A stretch of 64,000 nt of DNA from Hyaloperonospora brassicae (GCA_947650285.1 CANTFL010001117.1:1-64000), one strand, 5' to 3'; positions 19,517 to 33,487 are shown, numbered from the stretch's first letter. The notes: generated by a model not told the origin, from the letters alone. A program made the numbers and translations.

Positions 19517-20336
19517 TCACTTGACATCGACTGGCACGGGCCAGTCGGTGAACGCCTTGATCTTTTCGGGATCAGCGCTCACGCCGTGCTTCCCCACAAT
19601 GCACCCAAGAAGTGATATTTCGCTAGCCGCGAATATACAATTCTTGAGATTAGCACACAACTTGTGCTTGCACGTAGGTTGAAGAACCAGACGATCGTGT
19701 GTTCTGTGAACCTCAATGTCCGTCTTTCCGTCAATAGCCCGGATATGGACGATCCCATCTTCGAAGTATATCGGTGCAAAATCTTGCACCGGTCTCAACA
19801 GATTTGTGACGCATCTGTTGAAAGTAGCAGGGTCATTGCTCAGCCCTTGTGGCATCACTAGCCACTCCCACAACCTACCGCTGGGGAGTGCTCACTGCTG
19901 TGTACGGGATGTCCCGTTCACGCATGAGGATCTGATAGAACCCATACATCAGATCCATGGACGAAAAGATGGTACTCTTTGACATACCATCTATGATGAC
20001 GTCCTTCCTCGGTATCGGCGTCGGAGCCGGTACCGTTGCAGCATTCAACTTGTTGAATGCGTGCACTATCCGCCACCCTCCTGTGGCCTTTCGCACACAG
20101 AAGTTCGGAGAGATATGAGGGGATGTTGATTCCCTCACATGGCCCGCTGCTAAGCGATCGGCAAAGAACTTGTCGATCGCTAGTACTTGTTTACGATGCA
20201 GTGGCCACTGCTTCATGAAACAGTACTTCGAGCCCGGTTTGAGCTCGATCTCATGTCGAGTGCCTTTGTCCTTAGGCAACTCGCAAGGTACGAATTTAGG
20301 GAATACAGTCCTGAATTCGATCAAATCCTTATACAA
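19517..20336 (-). pseudogene. pol: Gypsy reverse transcriptase, minus-strand copy (nearly full length)
   Basis: Frame 19,875-20,336 holds the fingers and palm start: YKDLIEFRTVFPKFVPCELP, KQWPLHRKQVLAIDKFFADR, HVRESTSPHISPNFCVRKAT, GWRIVHAFNKLN and STIFSSMDLMYGFYQILM. The Asp in SMDL is catalytic. Frame 19,517-19,873 continues WLVMPQGLSNDPATFNRCV and the altered YFED box, then LGCIVGKHGVSADPEK. A one-base shift separates the two halves near 19,874. The substituted catalytic box is shared with the left arm. Confidence 0.93.
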
Positions 20337-20345
20337 AGGATTTGC

Positions 20346-21215
20346 CTAAAGTGACTCCCAGGATTGAGACATGTATCGCTCAATCCGAGTCTTCTCATCG
20401 AGGACACTTTCGCCCATCGGTGAGCTGCTGAGAACCCGTTCGCTCTCAGCAAATACTGTTGCCGACCGAATATCGGCCACATACTCATCCTCCGTGACGA
20501 GTATGCAGATCTGCTTGACTTTGCCACTACGCAGATCACGCAAGAACCGTTTCGGTTCTAGCGTTGGCAACTGAGTTACCTCCGAAGTTAACTTCGGAGG
20601 CTCAATCAGATCAAGCGTATAAGCGCCTACGCTTGATCCGTCATTAACCAAGACGTTCAACGTCTCGGTTTCTTCCTGGGAACTTGCTTCCTCAGGTTGC
20701 TGAGGGCCTGATCCCTCAGCAAGTGACTCTTAAGGAATTCCTTCCTCAAGTACATGGGGACTTATTCCCTCGACGTCTTCTGACTGTGGCTGTGCAACCA
20801 CAGTCAGGCACCGATCATCTACGGTCGACTCTCCAGTCGATCGAGGATGATCGTGTTGACCTTTGTGGCAGCAATTTTCTCACTTCTAGGATGCTGCCCG
20901 CTAGGCATACATCCATGTCCCGGTCCATTTGACTTATTCGAGTGGTGGATCTTCGGCGCTGCCTGGACTTCTGTACGGCCACCGGGAGCTTGCTTCGCAG
21001 TGTAGTGATCATCTACACTGAGGTCTTGTGCAGTCGTGACAACGACCGTACCGTAAGAAAGGCCGTCGCACTCACTCACAATACACCCACACACCTGTGG
21101 ACTTAATAAGACGTTCGTCAGATAGCCATCTGATCAACAAGCGGCAGGCATCTTTACGGATCGATGCTGCCAACACACTCTTGGCTCGTACTATCTGATC
21201 CAAGGTCATTTTTGA
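20346..21215 (-). pseudogene. pol: Gypsy pol linker between protease and RT
   Basis: The minus strand reads GAYTLDLIEPPKLTSEVTQL, RFLRDLRSGKVKQICILVTE, ADIRSATVFAESERVLSS and MSQSWESL; upstream pieces include VSECDGLSYGTVVVTTAQD and VQAAPKIHHSNKSNGPGHG. These fill the usual spacer between retropepsin and RT in this clade. The stretch is remarkable for the number of perfect inverted repeats inside coding sequence, including a 22-bp palindrome (20,579-20,600) and an 11-bp stem (20,609-20,638). Confidence 0.8.
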
Positions 21216-21380
21216 ATGACATCACATTTGTCATTCAGATCTAGTACGATGAAATCTTCGTCGTAATATTCTCCCTATAACGTGTAGGGAATTCCCAAAT
21301 CACGTTTTGCAGCGGTTATCGATGCGCCTGTCGCTAGGCGCACCGTCATTCTCGCTAAGGGAACTACCGCTTCACGCAGT
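21216..21380 (-). pseudogene. pol: Gypsy protease remnant, minus-strand copy
   Basis: Minus sense reads MTVRLATGASITAAKRDLGI, then DEDFIVLDLNDKCDVIQK and PWIR. LATGASI is the altered active-site region (D-T/S-G in active enzymes reads ATGAS) and FIVLDL is the second strand pair. A stop follows IPYTL. Homologous to 11,190-11,440. Confidence 0.75.
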
Positions 21381-22655
21381 CTAAAATATAGCCTTCAATG
21401 ATTGGCTGAGGACAGAGTAGGATGACGCCCCACTGGCCACGGAGCCCGTAATGATAAGTCGTTCGTCACGTTAAACGTTAGATGGTGAGGGACTAGTTAT
21501 TGCCCGGTGCGAACATACATAGATCATTTGTGTCAGGATGAATATTCGTCAAGAGATTTGCAAATTGTTTTGGATGTTGTTAGATCAGTAGGGCGTTGCG
21601 CCCTTACTGAAACGACCATTTTTAGGGTCCAGCCTCGCTTTGGGGATTTGCAATAGAAATAGACCCTCGTTATCCAGGTCTTCTGGCCATGGGCGGTCTT
21701 TTCGCTTACAACTGCGCAATTATGAGTGACGGATACTGCAATTATCTGCTCAGTGTCCTAATTTGTGATAGTGATAGCATCTTTGCAGTTGATTGCCATT
21801 TCAAAGGCGTTTGTGTTCGCCCTCGACATATATGGTGTCTGTAGGCTCGTAAGCGCCTATTATTTTTTGACATGCTCCGAAGCGTAGATCGCACGAGAGT
21901 GTCGATAGATTTCCCAAGACAGCTGGTATCACACGATATATCTGAGAGCTCTTTCATGCGGCTCGTGATCAATAAGAATGCACTATAATATTTTTTACCA
22001 TGCAATTGGCAAATAACGCACGTGTTTGGCGTAAGCGTGAACATCACGTTAATTATGCTCGAGTTGATGGATCTCTATCTCATTCTTAAAATTTGCCCTG
22101 CCAAGATCACACGCTTTCCTGAGAACGCACGTGATGAGTCAGAAAGAACTCAACTCATCTGGTTCTTGCAAATTGAGAAAGGGGTCCAGTTTTCCGCACG
22201 ACCTGCCAAGTTTGTGAATTAAAAAAAGCTTATATTTGTTCATCGTCGATGAGACAATCCTAGATGGTACCGTCTAACTCCTCAAATCATCTCAACAGGG
22301 ACAATTTAACCACATCTTAGTATTTGGAGCATTCTTTTTTCATAGTCTCCAGCCGACGCGTGAACGTCGATTCTGCGTACTTACACTGTTCCTGTCTCGA
22401 CATCTAGTCCGGTGAATATCTTATAATCGTCAATAGGTCATAAACGATTGATCCTCACCTATTTATAGCTACAACAACTTGGTGATAATGTTAGAATGAT
22501 GGTGCTTGTCAATTGAAGAAAGCATGACCCAGATAGCTTCTTCATAAAAGAACACACGCATTTGCCCTACCGCTTTTTTTCGGATTTGCTTTAATCGGAG
22601 TAGGTTTAAAGAGTGCGTACTAATGTTGGGCTTATTCATCGTCAAGCTTGTTCAT
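21381..22655 (-). pseudogene. gag: Gypsy gag remnant, minus-strand copy
   Basis: The ATG at 22,655 has the same context as the element A gag start (CGCCCAACATGAAC) but a stop comes after MNKLDDE. Further on, minus sense reads NEIEIHQLEHN then RDVHAYAKHVCYLPIAW, matching the capsid segment YAHHVRFLLSC of element A, and EIYRHSRAIYASEHVKK and AFEMAINCKDA. Heavily decayed and increasingly AT-rich towards 22,600. No intact zinc knuckle was found. Confidence 0.65.
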
Positions 22656-22706
22656 GTTGGGCGGTGCGCTTGTTGTCCATAAATGGCATCTACGTGCTCC
22701 CAGGGG

Positions 22707-23140
22707 AAACGGAGCAGCTGTATCTACGTAATCAATTACCATTTCAGAGCTTACTTTCTCTACAATCACTTTAGTCAGTGCAATGCTAAGTCTTTACACC
22801 GTACACAAGAAGGTAAACAATTAGGATGATACTTCAATCGTCGCGATTTTTTACCGGTTTTTACGATAATTAATTCCTATATATCTTGTGTCTAATTCAA
22901 CCGACTTTATTTACATACATAAAACAGATCCACAGATGCATCTACTAATTACCCATTGCACGCGTCTAGCATCAATTAGATAGATGATAGAGATACAATA
23001 TCGACATAGAAGTTCTTCTTTGGGTCATTTAAACTAAACTTCTATATCTAGTGACATTGTCAAACGAATATTCAACAAATTTTTATTTATCAGCCCTTTA
23101 TCATATATTGATTGTCATGTTATGGGCTTTCCGGTTACGA
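22707..23140 (-). repeat. Degraded LTR of the minus-strand gypsy copy
   Basis: Minus sense from 23,140 starts TCGTAACCGGAAAGCCCATAAC and carries words aligning along LTR-A, including GACGCG(T)GCAATGGGT, AATAAAG and ACACAAGATATATAGGAATT. Its inner end is 52 bp from the gag start, as in element A. It is far more diverged and AT-rich than the LTR at 16,348, so the two are unlikely to be partners of one insertion. Confidence 0.75.
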
Positions 23141-26100
23141 AAATCACCTCGTGTACCTCAAATTGCATGAATGAAGGGTAGGCATGCTTTTCTAAGCATC
23201 GTCTTTTGCGTTGGGTATGGCGCTCTTTGTCTAGTTTGTCGCAGTGATAGTGATGACAGTAATGCGTAAGGTCAAATACTTAACGAAATCTTAGGATTAA
23301 TACGAGTTATTTAAATCGTTTCTATGACGAGCACAGCGAGATCACGAAACAAAAAAATAGCCTTACTTTACTAAAAGCGATTAGGATCTATCTGTTATAA
23401 AGTTGTAGCCTATTTATATGACGAGAAAAGGTTTGTCAAGTAACGTTGATCTTTGTAGTAGCAAGAAAATCGATATTTGATTAATTTGGTAGTATGCCTG
23501 TGCTTAAAAGATATTCTTGAAGTATTTTTGATAAACCATGAAATACTTGCGTACCATATACCTGGTCATAATCAGCCTATTACTATAATTTGATGCAGGT
23601 AGTTTTGATGTTAAGAGCTAGAATGATAAAAATCATCTTTGTAATTGCAAATAGTAATTGATAAGTACCATTTATTAAATTTGGTCCACAGTTCAGATAG
23701 AAGCAATATAACGTAACAAAGTTTTTACAAATTAGCATTGCTCCCATCATGATGACAGCGCTTTTATCAGAGAACGTACGCGTTTATACAAAGCAGCTAA
23801 TGGGCTTATATAAGTCCTTTCTAAATTGATCATCATCTCATCCGCAGGCAAGAATGAATCATATGTGTATGATATGCCCAAGATTGTGATTTAAGTGTTT
23901 TATGAAAATGTGCACTCATGCTTTGTCATCATTAAATTTATAACCTGAATCCACTTTCTGTATTGTTTTCTTTTTCGCAAGATGTACATACATACACAAG
24001 ATAAGTCGCACGAGTGTAGATTGTTTTGCTGATAATGCCATAAAAATATATTAGCGATTGCGTGATGGCGACAATCGGAGATCCGAGGTATCGCGTCGTT
24101 ACTGAAATGAAGTGAGCCCATTTTTGTATACTATGTGCAGCGGTAGAATAATACGTACGAAAAATCATCAAGTTGTCAAATTTTACATATGATTGCGCAG
24201 AAAGAAAGAAGCAGGTAGTCGATATACCGGATCATTGATGACAAATTTGCATGTGTGAAGTGAACAAGCTGGGTATGTGTTTAGGAGTTAATGGTTCAAG
24301 AATATTTCATTGTCGTACACGATTCCTTAATTAAAAGTTTGCTTGCGTGATGTATTTAAGCTGGATATATGTTTTTTTTGTGAAGCGCAAGACTGTATAA
24401 TGTCAGATGCGAATCTTGCGGATGTCCTTTGGAGTATTTTTTCTTCGATTGACTGCGCTTCGACATGCTGCACGAATAGTTAACATGTTTACAAATATAA
24501 ATCAATTTGATGATACTTCTTGTACAGAAATTTACACTGACATAAGCGCGAGTAGCGCATTCTGCATTTACACGTTCAAACGTTCTGGTCGGTCCAGCCA
24601 CTTTGTATCTATATAAAAAAAACTTTGTTTAATTCCTTCATTTTTACTTAGATTTGTATATATACTAACATGAGCGCGAACCATGTAATTAAAACAACAT
24701 TGGGTCAATTACAATTCTATCAAAATGATGATATATACAAATAGTTACCTTGTCGTGCAAATTATGTATAAATAAAAAATATATGAAGTTTCATTCTGCA
24801 CGGATCCATTATTCTGATTGGTATAGGCTTTTCACAAATTTAAGGAGCTTTTAAATTATGCTAGACGCGCCTATTGGGTAGTCACCAGTAGCAACATTCG
24901 ACATATATATCAGAAAGGTGTAAATTACAACTGTAGGCAAGTTTGTCGTAAAACTCAAACCATATAATATATAATATACTTTTGCCGAGCTTTCGTTTTG
25001 GAATCATTAATTTGTCGGTAACGTACAGGGTGGGGATGATTAGAGGCACCTGTCTACGAGTGTTAGTGTAAGTAAATTTGATGGTGTCAGTATTAGCAAG
25101 GATGACACTTTATATATAGCTCAGTTTTATTGCTCTTTCTCTTCAGGAATCCGAATCCGAAACCTTCAGCTGGCTTAGACAACCAATGTATAAGAGTAGG
25201 TAGTTTGTGCGAAGCGACAGCATTATCAGAAGCTTATTCGACAAACCTGCTGTCAAAACGAGGCCATCTGGCGATCGAAACACAACGCTATTAAAATAGT
25301 GGGTAAGGATATATTACACACCACGTGCGAAAATTATATATATATACAATAATTTCTATATAGAATCGGCAGATGAATACAAGTTACAGTATGAGGTCGC
25401 CTGGCATTGTAATTGTGGCGCATTGGTTGTACCTTTTAATGTCACGCATTCTAAAGATCGACAACTTCTGTTCCACCTAGACAACTACATTTATTATATA
25501 TTTTTTTAATTAGAAATAATTAGAAGTTAAAGTACAACAATACCTACATCACCATAGTTACCGACGTTAGATGCGTCATAATATGGGTACCTAACAAGCT
25601 GACTAATGGGAACAAACTCATCCTAACATCTAACACTGCTGAGAAAAGTCATTTTAGTCTTGATGCTTGTGTCTCAACCATAAGCCATTATGAGTTCTTA
25701 ATAAACGTTATTTGGTAAATGAAACACCCATAAAGTACTTCATATCCAGGTGACGCGTTAGAACCGCGATGTACAACAATCTTTCTGCATCAAATACGAT
25801 GGGTTGAACGTAACGTATGATTATGGTTAGCGTGATAATGCGTACTATAAGTTTGTCATTTAGGATGATTTGTTTGGCAAAAGAAATTTTTAAATATAAC
25901 AAATCACGTTTTGTATCGCGACGGAGTATATCCATTACTCAAGCAGATCACAAGTAATTTTGTGGTTTCTACTTTTTTTGATCACGAACGATAACGCGCA
26001 TAATTGTTTCAGAATAAATGAGAAACCAAACATTTTTATATTCACAGAGGTTCCACGGAATAGTCGCATTTAGATTAACATTTCACCGGGAAACTGAGAA

Positions 26101-29100
26101 GCTTGTGATGACGACCTTTGCGATGGCATAGGATATCCTAAGTATGAATTAGTCTTTCGTCGACTCGTCATGTACAATCCACACGGACATGAATATGATA
26201 ATGTCCTGACATAATGGATCTGAGTTAAAAATAGTGCACATTGATTATTATCCTTTATACAGCTTATGTCGAGGTGCAAAATCTTTCTAAGAGATAATAA
26301 TACGCTTTTCATTTGCAGTGTCGCTCACCCATAGTGCTGAAAGGTTAAGGCAAAATACCCTCAGCAGAGTCTAAAACCTACATACGTAAAATAATGTCTT
26401 TGCAACATCGCGACAATATCACATATTGATAACATGGCTGAGGAAGTGTTTTAAAGGTTATATTTGACGAAGACAAATGAATATATACTGTTATCTCGGT
26501 AATGAGAATATACTACTAAACTGTTATTGCGTGTTGTTGACCACGAAAAGTCACTTAATACACTATAGATTAGAGACATATTTAATATTTCACGTCGTGC
26601 AATTGGTAAATAATGAACAGTGATGCTATATGAAACACCACTTATTATATATTAAAGATTAAGCTCGATGATTTTATATAATATTTAACGAAGCTAGCCG
26701 TGTGCCTCGCTACAGAAGATTCATGTCATCGATAAAGCATGCAGCGAGAGTCTAACATAGTTTGCTAGACAAATGATTAGATGATAATTGCGTCGTGTTC
26801 GCCTTAGGTGACTAAGGTTTTTGTATGATAATGAAATTTGTTAAGCCGAAATTGTTGCCACGGACCCCGCCTGGTAGGTTTCTAACGTTAAGGAGTCCCA
26901 TAACGGTAAGTCTAATGACTACTGAACGAACGGCTCTAACCGATTAAATTATTCGTGTGATAAGTCAAAGAATGAGCGCGTAGTTTATTATTGTTAGAAG
27001 TTTTGGGGCGCGATTATACAGCCTAACTTTCATACAGTCAAACACACTTTTTAATAAAACTGAAAGAAGTTAAGCAAAAGCATAAACAATTTCCAAGGCC
27101 CGCTAATTTACAAGTTTAAGGCAATTAGAATATAAACAGTGCCGATCTTAAAGTGGAAATAAAAGAAAATTGATATCTGAGTATTCAGCACAGAAGTCCT
27201 ATATTGCATGCAAATCTATTAATACTTGTTTGATGTTATTGCTTGGCTAATACCGCTCATCTATATTAACAATAAATTTTAAATAATTTCTAAAAGCCTA
27301 TAATCATAAGGAGATAGGTAACATACCATCAGGTAAATATATTATTATATAATGCATCGAAGTACAATTTCAATCGATATTTATATCGATACTGAGATCG
27401 TGAATGAGACGTTCAAAGCCTCGCGAACCTCGGAGAAGTTTAGGTGCTTGATCTTTCTGCGTCGAAGCAGTTGATATCATAACTAGCGTAATAAATTTAC
27501 GAACCCGAGACCACTTATGGTTCTCAACCGGTATCGAAATATAAAATGCTTCAGGTTTGTCGAAAAACGTTACATTTTTATGTTCGTAGATTAGCAATAT
27601 AATGGTAAGTATGGAGAAAATTACCATTAATCGGTTGGCAGTAGTTATCGCTGCAACACACGAGATTTCAGCATCATATGAACAAAAGCCGGTGCCTTAA
27701 ATAAACGACTTAAGTTAGATGGTTATGTATTGATTATTTTACCTAATAATACGGAGCACAGCAAAAAAAAGGTCAATTTGAGAGCCGTCTTATTTGTTTC
27801 GAGTATTAAAATCCAAAAAGGGATAATAGCGCATACAACAAGATCAATAGACAAAATGTCATGTAATACTATGTCTTAAATCAGAGTTCGATGCTTCGTC
27901 GGCAGGTCTCCACTATCGACACGCTTTTTCCCGATCGATTATTCATAAGATAATTGTGAGGGTCAATACCTCGTCAGAGCTATCGGCAATCATATATTTA
28001 TAAAGTATTAGGTTGAGTGCAGATATTGCACAACGTAAATTAGTTTTGATTATTCGACAGTGCATAAACATAAGTGATACAGATTGAAAGAGATTAACAG
28101 AGATGTTATCCAAAGAGTGACATGATTGCATACTTAAATCTGATCTAATTAACTGTACCATCCTGTTGCGGGAGCGGAGCGATTCCTGCAGAGTGTTTAG
28201 TCCCTTCTATCGAATACTATAGTAGTAATTTTACGTTTTGCTAATTTATCCGACAACACTATGTATTCAAAGTCTATTTAATATGAATCGAAGTCCTTCG
28301 ACGAGTGTCGTGGTTGTGAGTAGTATTAGATCGAAGTGCACCGTGACTTTCAAATGGCTAATATAGAATATTTTATAATAAGATACATTATATCATCTTG
28401 CGCCAAAGTGTAAATCCCAATTTATTTAATATGTGCACTTTTTTGTCCTCTATCGATCGAGTCAGAGTAATCCTAGTATGGCTTGATTAGCTTTATCGTT
28501 ATATGCTCGAAGCTTTTTGTTCAATATTGAACTACTTAGTTCTAGATCGTTGTTTGAACAAGATAGGTTACGGTTTCAAAACGAAGACAAAGAGCTATTG
28601 TCGATTTGAATGCAGTTGAATGCTCCATTAAATGCTCTAGGAAAATTCTACCGGTAAGCAAACGTGCTTTGCGGCACATTTGGTGTCCAGCACTTTAAAG
28701 ATAGAAGCAATTTTATAATTGCTACGTATTAATAATTACTTGACGGATGTTTTTATGAGACACCACTTGCATTCTAGTTTGAATAATACGATATAACGTC
28801 CACACGTTAACAATCCGTCGTTTGTTTTGCCGACGGTTTAATGTGTAATGGAAGACTTAATGTTTATCTATGCGTCCAACAAAATGGATCATTAGTTTTA
28901 AATTCTAAATGGTATACCGTGACACCCGCGTATTTTCGCTATGCTGAAGTGTGAACCTATTACAAATACATGATGTAGGCTTTATTGATACTGAAACATC
29001 TTTGTGATCGACAGATCACGACTTTAGCTTAGTTAGACGTGGTGGAATCCGATGATACTAGCGCCAATTTCGAAGATAAGTGAAAGCAAATTTTTAACAC

Positions 29101-30904
29101 ATATTGCGGTCAAAGAAGCATCATGCGAATTATTGTCCACGATATATTTTATGAGAACATTTTCGTGCCCGTTTGAAAAGAATTAGATTATCTGTTTTAA
29201 TGAGCCTAAGCTACACGACAGGCGATCTTAGCCTATCAATACTAATATACATTCTTGATCGAAGAAATTTTTATCTTCTGCATAAAATTCAATCATTATG
29301 CGGTAAGTATACAAACGTGAAAAAATGCATAAAAATGCATCGTTGCTTTAGTGTTCGGTACAAAAATTTATCTGTATAGACCGCCAATCATAATAAATAT
29401 AGAAATATGGATGTAACATTAATGTTGGCAGCAGCAGAACATATACCGATATTGCTTTGTGCGCTCGAGCTCCAAGCAGATTATATCACGAGTAATTGCC
29501 ACGTTGAAAGGGTACAGGCTTTGTAATAAGTATGGGAAGTCTTTATCCATAAAAATGTAACTCGAATTCTTCCTTCCGAAAATCGATTTGCTACATGCAT
29601 AAAATCTCGAATAAATTCTAAAGTCACTACCCAATTTTGCGGCGTGGTCATTTCTAAATGCAATGTTAGCATACCAGCGCGATATGCCGATGGTAAAGAG
29701 ATATGCAGCATATCAAGTTAAATACCCGTGAAAAACATCATCTTCAAGATAAAATCGTTGTTCTCATTGTTTTTTTTCTTCTCGGAAACGAAATTTGACC
29801 GGATGTTTGCCCATCATATGCAATACCGACGCATGTTGTAGCATAATACGAATTTTTTGAAAGCTTGAGCTCATAACACTTGCATATCTAGTGTAGTTTT
29901 GCGGTGGGACGACTAGACAGTATAAACTTACAGCAAATCAAATGGAGGAAAGTTTTGACTGACACCGCATAAGTTGGTAACCCTAGCAATTTTCGGTGCG
30001 TCTGTTTTACTACTTTCAACACACCAAACGCACAGAGTTGTCGAACGAGATAACGTTTGCCGTGGTAAGTAAACCCTCTCTCGTTGACCTTTCGGTATCC
30101 TCAATAATCGCTTATCAGTTTTTGTTTTCCGTCTCGGGGTCAGGTATGACAAGACCCATCATGAAAAAGAATTTCTCGATAGAGAAAAAAGATAATAATT
30201 TTATAAATGTCGTAGAAATTATTATAGGAAATGCTTTAGGTACGATAGAAGCTCGTATTAAAAAGTAATAAAATATTAGGAACACTTTAAATGGAAGGAC
30301 GGCATGACTTGTACAGTTCCGACTACATACCAGTAGAACAATAATATATACAATTTTTTAAAGAAATAACGCGATTTATTCGTATCACTAATAATGTGTA
30401 TATCCACAACTTAAATGAGGTTTTTAATAGATTGCTCATCATCTCTTATTACTTAAACATCAAATAAAATGACTTACAGAATCTGCACGGAGACATTTAC
30501 ACAACTCAATCTGCATAGTATCTGTTCATTGCTGTAAAACAATAAGTTACATACAAAAGTTGGAGTATTTGTGAACCGACGAAAGATATTACAAGTGTTT
30601 TTTTCTAGAAGCGTGTGCGAATTTGTTAATTTCTCGAAGTGTATTTTGCTTTTTAAGACATACCTAGTCGAAATCATCTATCAGCCTAATTTTTTAATTA
30701 TGGTGAGGGGATTCAATTCGATCGCAATAACAGTAAATTCATGTCTGTAAAGGCGTACTTATATATAAATATTACTGACAATCGTAATTACAGTTATGTG
30801 TATTTTGTTGAATATATTTCTATTAATACCACCATGTACGGTGATATGGATTTTATGACCCAAAAATTAACGAATCGGTTAGTTTGGGCCTTAATAAAAA
30901 ATAC
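23141..30904. other. AT-rich, apparently non-coding block
   Basis: Long AT-rich sequence with short TA runs (for example 25,337-25,350) and no open frame longer than about 90 codons or with recognisable protein content. Homologies to the LTRs or gypsy genes were not seen. Probably old, mutated transposon or intergenic DNA. Confidence 0.65.
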
Positions 30905-31115
30905 TACATACTAATCGCTAATTGACGCGCAAAATAGGTGGTGAGTTGACGTCACCGTATGTAAATGTACGGTAATATATATTATGAATTACGACATAAC
31001 TATACATTAAATAACAATTCTTATATATGTAGTAATAAGTTTTGATTTTCTTACTTCTAAGCGTATCGTTTTGTTAAAGCACTTTTCTTTCTGTACGTGT
31101 AGGCGAGGTAGCAGG
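30905..31115 (+). repeat. LTR-A-like relic
   Basis: CTAATCGCTAATTGACGCGC, then AGGTGGTGAGTTGACGTCAC, aligns with the middle of LTR-A (9,535-9,600: CAATCGCTGTTAGACGCGCG, GTGGAGAGTTGACGTCAT). It is followed by a diverged AT-rich portion containing ATTAAATAAC. Flanks are not recognisable. An old, solo fragment in an AT-rich block. Confidence 0.7.
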
Positions 31116-33485
31116 GAGTAACCTACACTGTTGTCAGCGAGGTTCATTTACCTACCTGAGGAAGTTTGTCGTCACCCGTCCCTCGTTATATGGTAGGTCA
31201 AAAATGCCAGCGAGTTGTTCACATACTTACCGATATACACTAGACCGATCATCTACAGCGCAAATTTAGCGAGGCACATTTAAACGCTCATATGCATCAT
31301 TAACGGTAGCGCTGTTCATGCATAAAAGAGACAACCGCGAAGCATAGACCTCAAATGATAAATATTTCGAAACAAGGTTTATGTATCCCGTTTAATATGG
31401 CATATCTCAAGCATTGGATTTAACTAATATTACCATTCTGGATCAATCGGTTCAGTCGGCCCTTATATATACGACTGTGAGTATTTATACTTCGCGCTGC
31501 CCGCGCACACGTCACTTACCTTTAGGCTCTAAATTTGTATATAAAACCATGCAGAGCTGAGAAAGATGCTTAGAGATGACTTGACGGGAATTTAACATCG
31601 AATAACCTTAAATACAAAAGACGCGGCTATCTATCGATTTGCATCTCGTAATAACTGCATAAATGTTGATCCTAACAATCAGAAGCGCGGAAGAGCCAAA
31701 AGACGTTTAACTATCAATGTTTCAGGTATAACTCACCAATAAATTTAAGCAGTAGAATATTAGTACGCGCAAACATTAAAGAGCTTGATTTACCGAGAAG
31801 GAGATCTTGAACATTAGTATATAGGTTGAATAAACACCAAGATAAATTTAAAAGGCCATTGCTCCGTACAAATTTTGTTAAGCAATTTATTAGAACGGAG
31901 TCGCGCAAAGTAGGTTTATATCATGCATAAATCGGCGCGTTGAACTATACACGGCGATATTTTATCAAGTCCAAAACGTTCGTTGTTGTTGACGATAAAC
32001 GCCTTCCATTTCATAAAAACACATGATTATATTTTGCAACCTATACCGCAGTAGACCAAATATTGAAGGGGGCCGCATTAAATGACAAATACATAACTTT
32101 TATCATGATTAAGTACGTTAATTGGCTCAAAAAATGAATGAGATTTAAACAAAAAACAACGTTCTAGCAAAATGAATCAATAAGTAATGATCCATGAGAC
32201 TGCTGAGAACTTAATTGAGCACAAAAAATATATAATTAACATACACGACTGACGTTCAATGTGAATCGAAATAAATGCTTGTATGAGGTAAGTCTCGTCA
32301 AAACATAAATATTTAGACTTGATTTCCTCCATTTTTGAATGTAATAGCATCTTTTTCCTATGTTGTGATCCGAAGTCATTTTACCAGCAGCAGAAATTGC
32401 ATGGTCATTTGATATAACCATCAGTTTTGTTTATTATTTATGCTGTAAGGATATTCAGCATAAACACTATCTACGTATCGAATGGCTTCATCAGCTTAAA
32501 ATTCGTAGCTTTCGCCTGGGCTTAACCGCTTCATAAAAATTGAAAATTTAGCGCAGTGTAAAAGTGTCGCATCTCCATGAACTTTATGAAGTACAAGTTA
32601 TGTTAAAGGGCGGTAATATACAAGCTTTACAAGAATGCAATATATAAAATATAATGAGAAACCGACATTCATTAATGATAGATGTATAGCTGATAAAGGG
32701 AATGTTGGAGGATGAGTATAAATAAGGCTCACTGAAAATAAAAACGCATGGATGTTGAATTGATACTATCGTCATAATTTTAGTTCGTTAGTGATGCCAG
32801 TAGTTAAGTGTCGGCCTAATAATTTTCTCACAGGCTGTGACTATATTGGCGATACTCAAATCTAGACATGAGGCGATTTTGGGCATATTCGTGAGTTCTT
32901 TGTCCTCTTTGGGCTCCGGACACCCAGCAATAGAACACTATACCGAGATACGTTACATTCATTCTAGTCGCTCACCTACATTGACAGAAAATTATATATT
33001 GTCGCTTGCGTTATTTATATAATGTATCCTGTGTAAAAATTAGTCGTCCTGACTATTTTTTAAGCGGTACTTTATACAACAGACATGCGCAAATCTGTTC
33101 AACCACCATCTCGTTGCTGGGATCGATATATAATTAATCAAAAGTAGCACTGCTACAAATTCTTATACCTTCAAAGCTTTCGAGCAACATTTCCATTCAA
33201 TTAGTCGTTTTAACGCACCCGTTTCTATATTTCGATTCATAAAAATGTATAATAATTATTTATTAAGTCGTTTGTTGTCTTTATTAAACCTGAGAGCTAG
33301 AAGAAAATCCGCAAAATTTTTGCCGGTTTAGAAACGACATGATATAAAGCCAGTATATAGCAAATGATCAATTTTTGGCTGATTGTTGACAGTTTCCATT
33401 TAAATACTAGAGCAAGCATTTTTGAGCGATAACTTGGCTATTTATATATGGTTCAGTTGATGATCTCGTATACGCATCAAACGCA
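31116..33485. other. AT-rich block, no gene seen
   Basis: Contains short words such as GTAGGCGAGGTAGCAGGGAG (31,100-31,120) that may be remnants of an LTR end. Otherwise nothing assignable. Confidence 0.5.
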
Positions 33486-33487
33486 TA

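Larger units (their letters stand above)
18110..19892 (-). repeat. Right arm of the large inverted duplication
   Basis: Reverse complement of 1-1,782 with about four substitutions, including the same stop codons and frame changes. The arms are separated by about 16.3 kb. Beyond 19,892 the element continues to the start of gag, showing sequence that lies off the window for the left arm. Confidence 0.95.

Noticed and set aside
22707..23140. Partner LTR of the one at 16,348
   Set aside because: Both are minus-oriented at the ends of a gypsy copy, but this one is far more diverged; the LTR at 9,377 is a much closer match to 16,348.
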